Shown in pieces: positions 1-11,959 of a stretch of DNA of 64,000 bases. The notes below the pieces were generated by a model. The model did no database searches and had not been told where the DNA came from. It was given only the letters and a program-made list of their open reading frames with translations. Position 1 is the stretch's first letter. Each line of letters begins with the position of its first letter. A program made the translations under genes and the position numbers. The stretch is from Ascaphus truei (Eukaryota; Chordata; Amphibia; Anura; Ascaphidae): contig WSYH01002437.1 of the NCBI GenBank assembly GCA_036426205.1, positions 22,870-86,869 of the forward strand. The letters are read 5' to 3'.

Positions 1-428
1 TGGCTCAATTTCCTCGCCTGCTTCCACAGATGAAAAGTATAAGTAGTTGGTGGCAAGTACTGTTACTCAGAACCATAACATATCTGTGGCATAGCTGTCC
101 CACCTGCATCAATGCGCTGTTTGCGTTTGCCTGTTAACATGAATTTTTAAAAGATAATTTATTATCTGGTCAGTTGCAATTCAACAATCGATGCTCCCGA
201 AATGGATGAAGATTCTTATTTCCATGTTTCGGTGTTTTGACTAGTTATGAAAAAGCATGGTGTTTATTCCATGTGTCCAGTTGATTAATTGGGGGCAAAA
301 GATAGCCCTAAATGTATTATTATTATATATTAGTTCTGCGGTTCATTGCACCAGTTTTTCAGTGGGGAGAATGGAGCGATATTAAACCATATACATCCTA
401 ACTCTCGGCAACGGCCCGTCGGCAATTA

Positions 429-3400
429 GGTGCAGACGGCTCTCCAAAAATATGGGACACAATGTTGAAAGTGCTGACGTGCTCCGACGACAAACGCACC
501 TCTCACACACCATGCCTGTTTCCATCTCTCACTTGCCAACACCCCCAGGCTTCATGACAGCTATCATGATGCTGATTCCCAGCAGGTAGCCAATCGGAGA
601 TGGAGGAAGCGGCCCAGCCCCGTAGTAGACCAGCCTGCTCTCTCCCTGCTCGTCGAAATATCGCCGGCCCCCCCCAAGCCTGTCCGGTCACTATGTCCAA
701 AGCGGGTAATACCGGAACAAATTACATTCCAGAGGGGGTAATACCCATATAAACTTACACACCCAGAGATGTCAATACCGGTATCCACATAAACGAACCA
801 GACACGTAATACCGGTATTACCAATACACGCCAATAGAGATATAGTCGGTATACACTATACACGGCCAGAGAAGAGAGTAATACCGGTTACCACATAAAC
901 GCCAGACACGTTAACATACCGGTAAAATAACGCCACCATAGAGATTAATTCCGTTGTATACCAACATTACACGCCAGACGACAGTAATACCGGTATACAA
1001 TTACAGCCCTAGTAAGGTAGGTACTACTGGTATACACATACACGCCCAGAGAGGGTAATACCGGTATATACACTAGGATACACGCCAGAGAGGTAATACC
1101 GGTTCCAACATAGACGACCAGAGGAGGGTAATACCGGTCAAGACACGACCAACGCCCAGATGACGGTAAACCGGTATACACTACACGCCCGAGAGGTAAT
1201 ATCGGTATACACATACACGCACAGAGACTATTACCAGTAGACAATACACGCCCAGAGTACGTAACGTCAGGACTGGAACGAGGTAATACTATACAGTTAC
1301 ACGCCCAGGGAGGTAAACGCGATACACATACAGCCCAGAGAGTATACCGGATATACCATTACACGGCCCAGATGATGGTAAACCGGTATACGGCAATCCA
1401 CGGGTCAAGAAACGCCAAGAGACGTGATGCGGTAATACCAGTATGACACATACAGCCCAGAGAGGTAATACCGCGTAATACATACACGCGGCCCAGAGAG
1501 GAATACCGGTATACCACATACACGCCCAGAGAGGTAAAACGGTATACACATACACGCCCAGAGGGTTGACAGATACCCACACCAGAGAAGGTAATAATCG
1601 TATACAATACAGCGCCAGAGACGTAATACCGAGCTATACACATACACGCCAGAGAGGTAATACCTAGTATTACATCCACGCCCCGTAGGAATACGTATAA
1701 CATACACGCCCAGAGAGGTAATACCGGATATAAATAACGCCCCAGAGACTGGTAATAAGAGTATATACATACACGACCAGAGAGGTAATACCGTAATACG
1801 ATCATACCACGCCAGACGAGGATCAATACCGGTATACGCATACACGCCCAGAGAGGGTAATACCGGTATAGCCATACAAGCCCAGAGGAGGTTAATACCG
1901 GAACACATTAAACGCCCAAGAGAGGTAATACCGGTTATACACATTTCACGGGGCCCAGAGGTAATACCGGATCACACATACACGCCACAGAGAGGTAATA
2001 CCGGTATTAAACAGATACAGCCCAGAGAGGTAATACCGGTATACACATACACGCCCAGAGAGGTAATCCGAGTATACACATACACCCCAGAGAGGTAATA
2101 CCGGTACACATACACGCCAGAGAGGTGTAAGGTAATACCGGTATACAATACCCGCGCCAGAGACAGGGAGACCGGTCTACACATACACGCCCAGAGAGGT
2201 AGACCGGGTATAACATACACGCCCAGAGAGGTAACGGGTACAATCAGCCAAGGGTATACCGGTTACACATAGCCGCCAGAGAGTATACCGGTTGACACAT
2301 ACACGCCCAGAGATGTTCCGGTAATACCGGTATTACACATACATCGCCGAAGAGGGTGGTAATACGTATACACATACACGCCCAGTAGAAAGAGTCATAT
2401 TATCCGGTATACAATAAACACCATAGAGATAATACGGGCTATACAACATTACCGCCAGAGACGTAAACCGTAACAAATACACGCCCCAGATAGGTTTATA
2501 TACTGGTATACACTACACGCCAAGACGGCGGTAATAACGGGTATATAAACATACAAGCACGGGGCCCCAGAGAGGTAATACCGGTATACCACAGAGACGC
2601 ACCGCGAGGAGAGGTTAATTACGGTATACACCATACACGCACAGGAGGTAATACCGGTTATACACATAACGCCCACGAGCAGGGAATAGTCGGTTATACA
2701 CATACACGCCAGAGACGTAATACCAGTATACGAACTCACGCCCAGAGTATAAGGACACATAACGACCAGAGTTTGACCGGTATACAATACACGCCAGGGA
2801 TCGGTAATAACCGTGTACTACATTACAAGACCAGAGGTAGGTAATACCGGTATGAACATACACGGACCAGAGATGGTAATACCAGGTATACGCATCACAG
2901 CCCAGAGACCGGTAATACCGGTATACACATACACGCCCAGAAGGGTACATACCGGTATACTAATACACGCCCCAGAGAGGTATGGTTGGTAATAACCACG
3001 AGGTACGTATACACATACACGCCCCAGAGAGGTAATACGGATACACATACCACGCCGAGAGGTAATACCGGGTTAACACATACACGCCCGAGAGAGAGGA
3101 ATATCGGTAACACATACACGCAGAGACGTAATACCAGTATACAATACACCGCCCAGATAAGAAGTAATACCGGATAAATACACATACAGCCCAGGATGGT
3201 AATACCGGTATACACATACCAGCCCAAGAGGTATACCGGATATAACAGACAAGGGTATAACGTTACAATACACGCCCAGAGAGGTCGTAATACCGGTATA
3301 CGATCATACACGCCCAGAAGAGAGGGTAATACGGTATAGCAATACAACCGCACCAGAGAGGGTAATACCGGTTATAACCATACACGCAGAAGTGGTATAC

Positions 3401-4131
3401 CGGTATATCACATACACGCCCAGAGAGGGTAAACCCGGATACACATTACACGCCCAAGAGAGTAATACCGGTATACGCATTACACGCCCAGAGAGGTAAT
3501 ACCGGTATACAACATACACGCCAGAGACGCGTGGTAATACCGGTATACACATAACGCCCGAGGAGCGGTTTTGGTAATACCGGGATACACATACACGCCA
3601 GAGAGGGGTTGGTCTAATACCGGTATTACACATCTACACGGCCCAGAGGGTAAACGGTATACACATACCACGCCCAGAGAGAGTAAATACCGGATCACAT
3701 TACAACGCCCAGAGAGTAATACCGGTATACACATACACGCCCAGAGAGGTAATACGCGAGATACCATAACAGCAGAGAGGGTAATACCGGCTATACACAT
3801 ACACGCACAGAGAGGTAAATACCGGTTATCACATACACGCCCAGAGAGTAAGCGGGTTATACATACAGCCGGGATAGTATAACATACACGCCAGAGAGGT
3901 CAATACACGGTATATACACATTACCGCCCAGAGATGGTATACCGGTATACACAACACGCCCAGAGGAGGGTAATACCGGTATACACGATACAAGCCCAGA
4001 AGGTAAACGTAGTATAACATACACGCCAGGAGGTAATACCGGTTATACACATACCAGCCCAGTGTAACCTCTAATAATTTACGGGACAGAGGTTTCCAAA
4101 TAAGAGACGTCCGGTTCAATAACAGGGACCC
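429..4131 (+). mobile_element. Satellite-bearing DNA transposon, copy 1 (noisy)
   Basis: The left terminus reads TTAGGTGCAGACGGCTCTCC, a degraded version of the cleaner end at 18760. The right terminus is the degraded GTCCGGTTCAATAACAGGGA followed by CCCTATA. The interior is almost entirely a 33-bp tandem repeat. No transposase is visible, so the element is non-autonomous. The boundaries are set by comparison with copies 2 and 3. Confidence 0.7.
690..4062 (+). repeat. 33-bp satellite array (indel-rich)
   Basis: About one hundred tandem units share the core GTAATACCGGTATACACA followed by TACACGCCCAGAGAG. Cleaner stretches elsewhere give a 33-bp period. Nearly every unit here carries indels, so the apparent period drifts. 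Because 33 is divisible by three, unit-length reading frames stay open and give spurious proteins with an 11-residue period. These should not be annotated as genes. Confidence 0.9.
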
Positions 4132-4627
4132 TATAATAATTAACTAGAGGGTTAACTCTGTCTTGCGTACCGCACCGGCGCGCGAAAGATGCCGGACCTC
4201 CCTGGACATACAAGGCTAAGAATCCGGGTAAAGGAGCACACATATACATTAACAATCCGAGCGGATTTTATAAAGCCCAGCAGAGGGTGTGTGGGGGCAC
4301 TACGGGAGGTTAGGCGAACTGGGAGTCCCTGACAGTACATCTTAATATTATAGCGAAAGCCAAGAAACATAGGTTTGCCGGGGGGCTGACGAAAGTACAT
4401 TTACACAGCCAGGCTAAGAAATGCGGTTGGGAACAATCGGTCGTACCCACTCCAGGACAACGCTGCCAGACTTGAGACGTTAAACAAACGTCATGTTCAT
4501 TCCGTGGAATGTTTTTGAAAAGGGCAAAACCACGACGGCAACTGAATACAACTCGCGAGGTGCAATAAAGGTTACGGCCGTGCAATGCGGTGTACCATAT
4601 ATCAAATAATTTTGATGGCTCTAAATC
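4132..4627 (+). other. Right flank of copy 1, no gene seen
   Basis: This is unique-looking sequence that matches 23401-23868 with many indels. No splice-bounded coding segment or RNA gene is recognisable. Confidence 0.6.
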
Positions 4628-4897
4628 CAGGGTGGGGGGGGCAACTCCAGTCACTAAACGGGCCAAAACAGGTCAGGTTTTGCAGGATATCATCCATGCT
4701 TCAGCACAGGTGGCACAATCAGTCCCAGCTTCGCCACAGGAGGTCAATCAGTCTCAGCTTGCAGCAAGGTGGCTCAATCAGTGGCTCAGTCTCCGATGGG
4801 CCAATGAATTGAGCCACACGTGTGCGAAAGCAGGGATGGATATCCTGACAACCGGACGTGTTGGTGGCCCTGTGAGGCGGCCGTTGCCCACCCACTG
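4628..4897. mobile_element. Family A hairpin MITE (A1)
   Basis: It begins with CAACTCCAGTC and contains AACAGGTCAGGTTTTGCAGG, three tandem copies of a CAGCACAGGTGGCTCAATCA-like unit, and the inverted partner GAGCCACACGTGTG...GGATATCCTGACAACC. It corresponds to 23869-24156 in the other duplicate. The family is palindromic and non-coding, and is probably hAT-derived. Confidence 0.75.
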
Positions 4898-5084
4898 GTC
4901 TATACATATTTCTATCAGAAATGTGTGTCTTTATTTAGTTTTTTTATTCTGTCATTTTCTATTGAAAATAATGTGGTTTGCTTCGGGAAGGAGTTTGTTT
5001 GGGGCCGTTCAGCCGCGAGAAGCCACATTGTACCGCGTTTTGAAGCAAGTGACCCGGACAGGATCCTCAGCTAGCGGTCGTTTG
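4898..5084. other. Divergence point of the duplication, AT-rich
   Basis: Similarity to 24157-24185 ends near 4925. The following sequence is unrelated to what follows 24185. No gene is seen. Confidence 0.5.
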
Positions 5085-5203
5085 CCGCTAACCTTAGCCA
5101 TTACCCTGAAAACCCATAATCCTAATGTACCCTAAATACTATTAAACCCCTTCCACAAAAACCCTAAAATGGTAACACCCTTACCCCTAAAACTACACCT
5201 CTA
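5085..5203. repeat. Degenerate CCCTAA-like stretch
   Basis: About 120 bases are rich in spaced CCCTAA/CCCTGAA/CCCTAAA words, such as ACCCTAAAATGGTAACACCC. This resembles a strongly decayed vertebrate telomeric (TTAGGG)n complement or a telomere-like simple repeat. It directly precedes a hAT-like fragment. Confidence 0.4.
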
Positions 5204-5204
5204 C

Positions 5205-5412
5205 CCCAGGGGAACGCAAACATTTTCCACCCGTCTGCCTGCTACATTGACGCCGCGTCCTGCCAAGTGGAGACGCTCACAGGTCTTGCATTCCCGTTAT
5301 TGTAGTGCATAAAGCCTCATGCGCTCCCCCGGCATTTTAAGGTAATAAGTGCTGGGGGAAAGAGCGCAGGACCCTGCAAACCCCCGCGCCCCCCAGACAA
5401 ATCTCCCGCCCC
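5205..5412. mobile_element. hAT-like MITE fragment
   Basis: It begins CAGGGGAACGCAAACATTTT and ends with GCGCCCCCCAGACAAATCTC. Both resemble the intact hAT-like element at 49698-50015 (CAGGAGTGTGCAAACTTTTT at its left end, AAATCTCACGCCCCCC near its right end). The terminal few bases of the right end are lost where family A sequence starts. Confidence 0.55.
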
Positions 5413-5692
5413 CAGTCCTCAGGCCAGGTCTTTTAGGTATGCCCTGCGTAGCAACAGGTGGCTGATCAGAGGCTCAGTTGCTTGAAGACTGAGCATGACT
5501 TTGAAATCCATGCTGCTGATTGCGGTGACAGATGATGCATTTGTGCTGATCAGCAGGGCACGCAATTGAGCCACACCTGCGCAGACGGCAGGGACCCGGT
5601 GGACTCTTGAGCAACCGATGCTGAGCCCCAGGGTCTATCCCGAAAACCTGACCCGTATGGTGGCCCTTGGAGGTTACTGGAGCTTGGCTTTA
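5404..5692. mobile_element. Family A hairpin MITE (A2), decayed
   Basis: It contains CCCCAGTCCTCAGGCCAGGTC, CAACAGGTGGCTGATCAGAG, CAATTGAGCCACACCTG and GAAAACCTGACCCGTATGG in the expected order of a family A palindrome. It is strongly diverged, and the central part is unlike the other copies. Confidence 0.6.
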
Positions 5693-6654
5693 GCACTGCG
5701 TTCTACAACCCTGCCCACCTACTGTCCGGTTTCTCTTCTCCCCTTCTTCTGCTCCGTCGTCTAAATATTTTAGCCACCAACGCTTCATTCTGCGGCGGGG
5801 ATAACTCACCCGGCTATTTTATTCCATCAAATGGACGAAAATTGGATGAACAAACTCGCAGCAATATAGAACCCGTTTTTTTTTTTTTTAGTCGAATGGG
5901 TATGTCAATCACAACATATCCAGGTGACTACCGCTCGAGAATAGCCCCAAATATCCCAAGAGAATCTACTTCCCGGGATCAGCCTACTTTCCTCACACCT
6001 ATGCTATAAAACCCATCTGTCTTCCCAGGGAGCATGTTACGCCCTTGTTATTTGACATGCTAACGTGATGGTCCTGTTCGATTTAAGAGATGGTTGGATT
6101 AATAGAACATGCAGGAAGGCGTGGTGCCCCCCCGACTAGGGCAGTTTTATACATGTTCACGACACACAACCCGTTTTCGGGACGTCCCTTTCTGTGCGTG
6201 GTTCACCATGGGCCTAGGTCGACCAAAGGATTTGGTGCGCATTCCTTCCCCGTGAAAACATGTGAGTGTAGTACGTACACCCTCTCTCATACACCCAGAC
6301 GTACACGATACACATCCGGGTTTATGGCGCCACTTCGCCAGCTGTGTGTGTTTCTTCCAAGTCGATGTGTAGAGGTACTTTGCTTTTAGTCAAACGGTGA
6401 CCTCGTTACTTAGTCCTAGCTGGAGATCGCCGGGACTTTGATAGACGTTCACACCCCAGCACATGACCAATTTCAACACAGTGGGGCTGTGAAAAGGGGC
6501 CATGCCAGCAGATACCATCTATTGGTTCTTGTGTCCTTTCCTGGGAATTATAACTATTTCAAAGTAACTGTGATTTGCCAGCGGACAAAGGTTTAAATTA
6601 TTGTCCGAGTAACCCCCTTCCCCCCTTCTTTGTATGGATCTAATATATTCTATA
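5693..6654. other. No gene recognised
   Basis: No convincing gene, LINE or MITE is seen. A short poly-T run lies near 5876-5889. ORFs here are short and lack splice context. Confidence 0.4.
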
Positions 6655-6660
6655 TATCCC

Positions 6661-6692
<32 letters not shown>

Positions 6693-6870
6693 CCCTCCCG
6701 ATCATCTATTACTGCTACTCTCTATCTCCCATCTGTTATCTGTCTCTATCGTCTATCTACCTCTGTATTCAGGTTTATGCTCTGTATCTGTCTGTCATCC
6801 ATGCTCTCGTCTGTTCGATCTCGCTTTGGCTACTGTGTTTTGCAGTTGTCTGTCTGTCTCTGTCTGTATG
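6655..6870. repeat. Decayed tetranucleotide repeat (CTAT/TCTG)
   Basis: A core of perfect CTAT repeats near 6668-6692 is followed by decayed CTGT/CTAT words up to about 6870. The two small ORFs across it, rich in Tyr/Leu/Ile/Ser, are simple-sequence translations. Confidence 0.8.
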
Positions 6871-6894
6871 AGGTACTGTAGGGGGGACATAATT

Positions 6895-7650
6895 TATTGA
6901 TTAATGGCCGCTCCCACGCTTGCTCCCGGGCAGTTGAGGCGGGAGGCGCCGGGCGCAGGGGTGTGAGGCGCAGGGGTGGGGGGTGTTCGGCGGTAGGTGT
7001 GTTTGTTTGGCGGCAGGGGTGTTTATTTATTTGGGGGGGAGTTGAGAGGTGGGGCCGGGGGGGAGTTGAGAGGTGTTGCGGCGGCACGAGGGTAGCAGTG
7101 ACCACGGCGCCTGCTTTGAGTGGGGGAGAGGGGGGGGAGAGAGGTGGTGCGGCGGTGCGAGGGTAGCGGAGAGTGAGTAATTTTACTGCGGAGCGGGCGG
7201 GCCATTTTGAGAGTGTGATTGAAGCGGCGACAGGGTAATGCGGAGATTTTGCGTGCGTAACGGGCGGGAAGGGAGTGTTCATCGGGCGGGAAGGCGGACA
7301 TTTTGAGTATGATGATGAGGTGAAGTTGGAAATTTTGTGTGCGTAGCGGCGAGAGGGTGAAATTGCTGACGGGAACGGGCGGAACGTGGAGTGTGGGGCA
7401 GCCGTGAAGGCGCAAAATTTGAGGGGGTAGCGGCAGACAGGGTGCTGACTCCGCAGGGGTGACAGTCTCAGGTGACAGTCTCAGGGTGTGTGTGTGTCAC
7501 AGTGGGGTAGGTGTGTCCGTTATGTCAGCATACCTCTTGGCCAATGAGAGTCGTGGGGGAGGCGGGCCATGGGGGCGGGCGGACCGAGGGACCAATGAGA
7601 ATCCCCACATCTACAAACAATCAAACACTTTTCAGTTTTATATATATTAG
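6895..7650. other. GC/CpG-rich G-skewed block
   Basis: G-rich top strand carries repeated words such as GGGGGAGTTGAGAGGTG and CGGGCGGGAAGG, and a CCAAT-type motif (ACCAATGAGAATCCCC) at 7591-7606, followed by an AT-rich tail with TTTTATATATATTAGATC. The 25776-26530 block has the same order: G-rich tandem words, CCAATGAGAG/ACCAATCAGATTGCCCC, then an AT-rich tail. I therefore read it as part of a dispersed repeat rather than a promoter CpG island, but a promoter is not excluded. Confidence 0.45.
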
Positions 7651-9097
7651 ATCTATAAACTGCGTGACTTTCGCAACCCGACTCCCCAAAAAGTCGAATA
7701 AAAGTGGGAACGCCCGCTTTTTGGGGCCAGAACTTCCCAGTGCTACTTTGCTTTCGTTCTAAGGCGTTCTCAGTACACCTAACGGAGTCAGTCAGATGTT
7801 GTAGGCCCGTGATGTAATGTTATCTTTTACCCACCAACGTTATTTAACTAGAATATACGGCGGGAGCACTAGTTTTTAGTTTTTTCTTTTACTTCTACGT
7901 TCTGTTAATCACTGGAAGCCTCTAAGGATTATCATAACACTGCACCACTGCACAGATGTTCCCAAATTCTCCTCCTCAGCACTAACCGTAGAAAAAACAA
8001 GGCTTCTTTACTTTCCAGCGAGCCCACTCTGCTTTCTCAAAGCTAAGCAGAAAGTAATGTCTAGTAGGCCAGTTAATAAGGTCGGGGGAAAAAAAAAACC
8101 CTAGTGATTCCGCGGAGCTGGGCTTAATTATAGCGTCATTAGGAGACCTCTGGTAGCAAAGGAACGTTTCAGATGTATCTTCTCGGATTAGCACCTCGAG
8201 CAAAGGCAAACACGAAACGCATGGTACGTCTTACCAGGCGGTGTTAAGGGTGTCCCATCGCAGCGCAGGCACGCAGGCGGAAAACCTCACGGGAATGAAA
8301 ATCTATGCATATGAATTGGGCTGCAATTCGAGTTATGGATGTCTGCACCGCGCCGACAATGAGCACAGCGCTGTACAAAAGGACAGCAATGGGAATATTT
8401 AATATATATGCCAATGCTTTGGGGGCTTTTTTTATAAAAACATAATGCATTTTTTTTCCTTTTAAAGTCCCCAAAGCGTTTTACCAGGAAAGATATTTGG
8501 GGATATCTGTCTCGTTTACAATGGGGCAGGGTATGTATTCATTATTTGCGCATGTGCTGCAGCTTGCAGTATACCCGGCACTCGTGCTGTACAAAGTCAC
8601 AATACTGTACAGACACAATGCCGGACATGAGAAATTGAAAATGTTTGTGCCTGTGGCAAAGGGAAACTTGTCGCGTGGATTTGGCACTGGAGTTTGAAAG
8701 AGGTCCTCCTACTTCAAAGGCCAGCGCCTTTTGTTATGTCAACTAGGAAGGCCCGATAGGCCAGGGAGCGCGGCCTCTGTATATGGGGATGGAATTTTCG
8801 GCTTCTCCCCCCAAATTTTGCCACCCTAGGTCCGGCCATAACGGGACATCTGCCACTGTTTGCATACCCAAGGCTGTAAGACTAAAGGCTAAATCTTAAA
8901 TGGGAAAGACAACCCCAAGATCTAATAGGGGTTTGATGTTTTACAGCAGGTGGGAGAGTGGGCAGGCACGGGTGGGCTGAGTGGGTCTGATCTGTGGTCA
9001 GATCCTATGTTTCTAGGCCTTACAAGTACAATAATGTAACAAATCGCTCTCCTACATTGGACACAGATGTTTAGGGACGGGAAAGGTTTTTTTTTTA
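7651..9097. other. No gene recognised
   Basis: This stretch looks like ordinary intergenic or intronic sequence. Short ORFs of up to 76 codons are present on both strands, but none has a recognisable domain or splice signals that match its frame. Confidence 0.4.
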
Positions 9098-9440
9098 ACA
9101 TAGGGTTGAAGCATGGGGTCTCCGGATCTGAACCCCATTAATTTCAGCCCCGTGGCCCCCCTGCTTCCAGAGATACAGACCTCCGAAAGGGGCGCCGGTA
9201 GCCGCTCCGCTTGCAGGGATCACGTAATGGCGGAGTTTCAAAGCCCACGCACCCTGCCGGCCAATAGGAAGCCGTGACATCATCCTGGGCGACTTCCTAT
9301 TGGCCGCGCGTGACACGGGAGCTTTACATTTTGCTGAGATACCGGCGCCCTCTTTGGAGGTCTGTATCTTGTGAAGTAGGGGGTCCCCGGAGCTGAAATT
9401 AACGGGGTCCAGCTCCAGAGACCCCCTGCTTCAACACTGT
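9098..9440. mobile_element. Family B MITE (B1)
   Basis: Inverted termini are ACATAGGGTTGAAGCATGGG and CCCCCTGCTTCAACACTGTG. Inside are GCTGAAATTAACGGGGTCCA-type arms, a GGCGCC block, and the paired motifs CCAATAGGAAGCCGTGACAT / CTTCCTATTGGCC. It is non-coding. Confidence 0.75.
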
Positions 9441-11042
9441 GTTGAAATTTTTTTTATAATGAAGACAAATAGTGCAATAACTGCTTTTTTAATAACTCTG
9501 CAGAGTTCCCAAGAGTTTATCCTGACAATATTTGATCATATCATGTTCTGTGCAGGTGACGAGTTCTAAAGCATTTAACGCATCATTTAACGCAGCAAAA
9601 CCCAACTGTTTATTTACTGAATTTTAATGGGAGGGGGAGGGGTCTATTTTCAGCTTCACGTACATCCTGGATCCTGAGATACCAGTTTATTTGGCTGTGT
9701 TTCCCCTTTCCGGGAAATCAAAATGGCCGCCAAATCTTGCCGGTCCCGTGGCATTCCTATTTTGCGACCATTTAAATGTCCAAGTTGTAACACTGGTAGG
9801 TATCTGGGCGGTAGTGGGTCTCTAGGGCCAAAAAAATGGCGCGGGTTTAGCTCCAGAGGCAATTTAGGCGGATCGCGGCTTTCAGCGTTTGCATGCCGGA
9901 CCGGCTACGGTGTCAGTATGCCATCGCGATCATGTGACCGCGCCCCAGGAGAGCAGAACGCCATTCCGCCTAGAAAACAAGCAAAAAAAACCCTACGACG
10001 CCACAACCGGGTCACGGGGCGCTGGAGTGCCGGGCCTTACAACATGCTGGCTACGCCGTGTGCCTGGTTCTGTTCGGAGTCGGCGGCTTATATTTAAAAA
10101 GTGAATCCGCAGACTTTAGCACGGAGTAATGATTGAGACGCGGTTACACGTGCAACGTGTTGTAGTTCAGGGGTGGCGCTTTAAAGATGGATTTGCTTCT
10201 ATAGGGAAGAGTGTGGCGCGTTTTAACCCATTCTGTGCTGGAGGAGCCAGCATCAGAAGGGGGTTTACGGAGGAGTCTGGCTGGGGGTAAGTAATTGGGG
10301 AGGTATTTTTTGATGTATGGGATGTTAGGGTGAAACTGTCAGCTCCTTCTATGCTACGGTTCATTTTTTTCACTGCAGACACCCACATGTCCTTAACTGA
10401 AATCAGATGGTCATTTTCATTACGCAGCACGGGGATGCAGGATCGTCGCCCACTCCCTCCCCTCCGCAAACCATTAGTGGTTAGAAAAACCCAAGCAGGG
10501 GAGGGAGGGGGGGGGGTTAACCCTTTGCCTGCTGCTAGTTTGATGGGACATAGCAAAATAGTAGCGGTTCTCAGCGTTGAACAAGAAATGTGTGAAACTT
10601 TTTCCCCCGAGTTGTTGGCGCGCCCTGCGAAATGGCCAATTGTCCCTTTTTTTTAGAAAGTCGGTAGTCACAGCCTCAATTCGCCATGTCCATTTTGTTT
10701 AATTGTGCTAACTCTCACCCAGAACCCCTCCCCCCATCCCACCCCCCACCAGCACTATTCCAGGTTCCGGATGGGAGTTAAACGCCATTATAATGGTTGA
10801 CAAAACTGCAAAATGATGGTGGAAATGTGTGATTTCTGAGAACTTTTTAGCCTTTAAAATATTTCGCAACCGGGTTTGTCACAAATCGAATTTGGTACAA
10901 ATTAAAAAAAAAACGATAAAAAAGTTCACAAAAGGTTTTTCCCGTCTCGAAGCTCAACACCCTCTGAGAAATGCTTCTAACCCAGAACTGTGATCTTGTC
11001 CAATCAGAGCACTCCTTTTGACACTAGACTAGTGTGGTTTTA
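9441..11042. other. No gene recognised; 124-codon ORF at 9723 not supported
   Basis: The ORF 9723-10097 begins in AAAATGGCCGCCAAATCTTG, a sequence type that recurs near family B elements (for example AAAATGGAGGTTTAAATC near 11993). It shows no known domain, so I treat it as repeat-derived. A G-tract followed by GGTTAACCCTTTGCCTGCTG lies near 10501-10535. Nothing else is seen. Confidence 0.4.
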
Positions 11043-11043
11043 T

Positions 11044-11256
11044 TCAGGCGGTCCTCGGTTATCCACCGGGACCCGTTCTGGAAGTAGCGCTGGATAGTGA
11101 AACCGTTGTAAAGTGAGTCCCATGTTAATCAGTGGCGGTGAGCGTCGGATAACACATCCAGGCGTAGGATAACGCATTCGGCGTCGAAAAATGGCCCTTG
11201 CATTGGATATGCCATTCGTTGTAAAGTGAAACGTTGGATAACGAGAACGACCTGTA
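11044..11256. mobile_element. Short TIR MITE
   Basis: The termini are inverted: TCAGGCGGTCCTCGGTTATCC at the left, and GGATAACGAGAACGACCTGTA at the right, which is the approximate complement. Internally GTAAAGTGAGTCCC and GTAAAGTGAAACG repeat. About 213 bp, non-coding. Ends of this type are usual for mariner-like non-autonomous elements; this assignment is inference. Confidence 0.65.
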
Positions 11257-11666
11257 CTAGGAATTGTTCGGAACTGCAATAATCTGATTGGCTCAGGCCA
11301 TTGGCACACTTACGCCCCCAATAAACTTTGACATGCCCTTGGAATGTTCCATCCACCTACAATTTGCGGGGCAGTACAACTTACTTTTCCCCAGGTGAGC
11401 TTTACGGAGCGGCTGAGAAATCCCCTGCCTTTTGGAAAAATAACGCATTAAAACTCACGTCGCCAATTAAAAATGCAAACTAGGCAATGCAATGTCAGCA
11501 ACTGATTATTGGAGATATATCTAAAATATCTATTCCTACACCCTCATATTAAAGCAGCAATCCCGTCAAATTTTTTTGTAAACCCCCCTCCCTGCCTCTT
11601 TTTATTTACATGGATGGGGACCAGTGGTTCCCCAAAGCTGGCAGAAGCTCTGGGGATCCCCTTGAA
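11257..11666. other. No gene recognised
   Basis: This is spacer between two MITEs with no supported feature. Confidence 0.4.
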
Positions 11667-11949
11667 CAGGGGTGCCCTACTCCAGTCCTCAAGCCCCCCT
11701 CCCTCCCCCCAACAGGTCAGGTTATCAGGATATCCCTGCTTCAGCACAGGTGGCTCAATCAGTACCTGCTTCAGCAAAGGTGGCTCAATCAGTCCCTGCT
11801 TCAGCACAGGTGGCTCAATCAGTCCCTACTTCAGCACAGGTGACTCAGTCTTTGACTGAGCCTCTGATTGAGCTACCTGTGCTGAAGCTGGGATATCTTG
11901 AAAACCTGACCTGTTGGGGCGGGCTTGGGGACTGGAGTTGAGCACCCCT
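11667..11949. mobile_element. Family A hairpin MITE (A3), expanded inner repeat
   Basis: The left end is CAGGGGTGCCCTACTCCAGT; the right end is GGACTGGAGTTGAGCACCCC. The left arm carries four tandem ~30-bp units built on CAGCACAGGTGGCTCAATCA. Flanks CCCTTGAA and CCCTAGAA match at 7 of 8 positions, which fits a hAT-type 8-bp target duplication. Confidence 0.85.
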
Positions 11950-11959
11950 ACCCTAGAAC

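Larger units (their letters stand above)
1..4925 (+). repeat. Noisy duplicate of 18338-24185
   Basis: The whole interval aligns by eye with 18338-24185: unique left flank (1-428 with 18338-18759), satellite-bearing transposon (429-4131 with 18760-23400) and unique right flank (4132-4925 with 23401-24185). The match extends beyond both ends of the transposon, so these are not two independent insertions. This copy differs mainly by scattered one- to three-base insertions and deletions, including in non-repetitive flank, which looks like unpolished long-read sequence. The match stops at about 4925/24185, where this copy goes into an AT-rich stretch and the other into a CA array. It may be a real segmental duplication, but a false duplication in the assembly fits better. 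Confidence 0.85.

Noticed and set aside
564..4119. Dozens of 60-180 codon ORFs with an 11-residue period (such as MCIPVLPLWAC or YTGITSLGV)
   Set aside because: They are translations of the 33-bp satellite, whose length is divisible by three. They occur in several frames and in all three satellite-bearing copies.
6090..6389. 99-codon ORF
   Set aside because: No motif, no homologue that I recognise, and no splice sites in a fitting frame.
9723..10097. 124-codon ORF with a CPSC-type cysteine pair
   Set aside because: The start lies in a sequence type associated with family B elements; only one cysteine pair, no further zinc ligands in pattern and no splice context.
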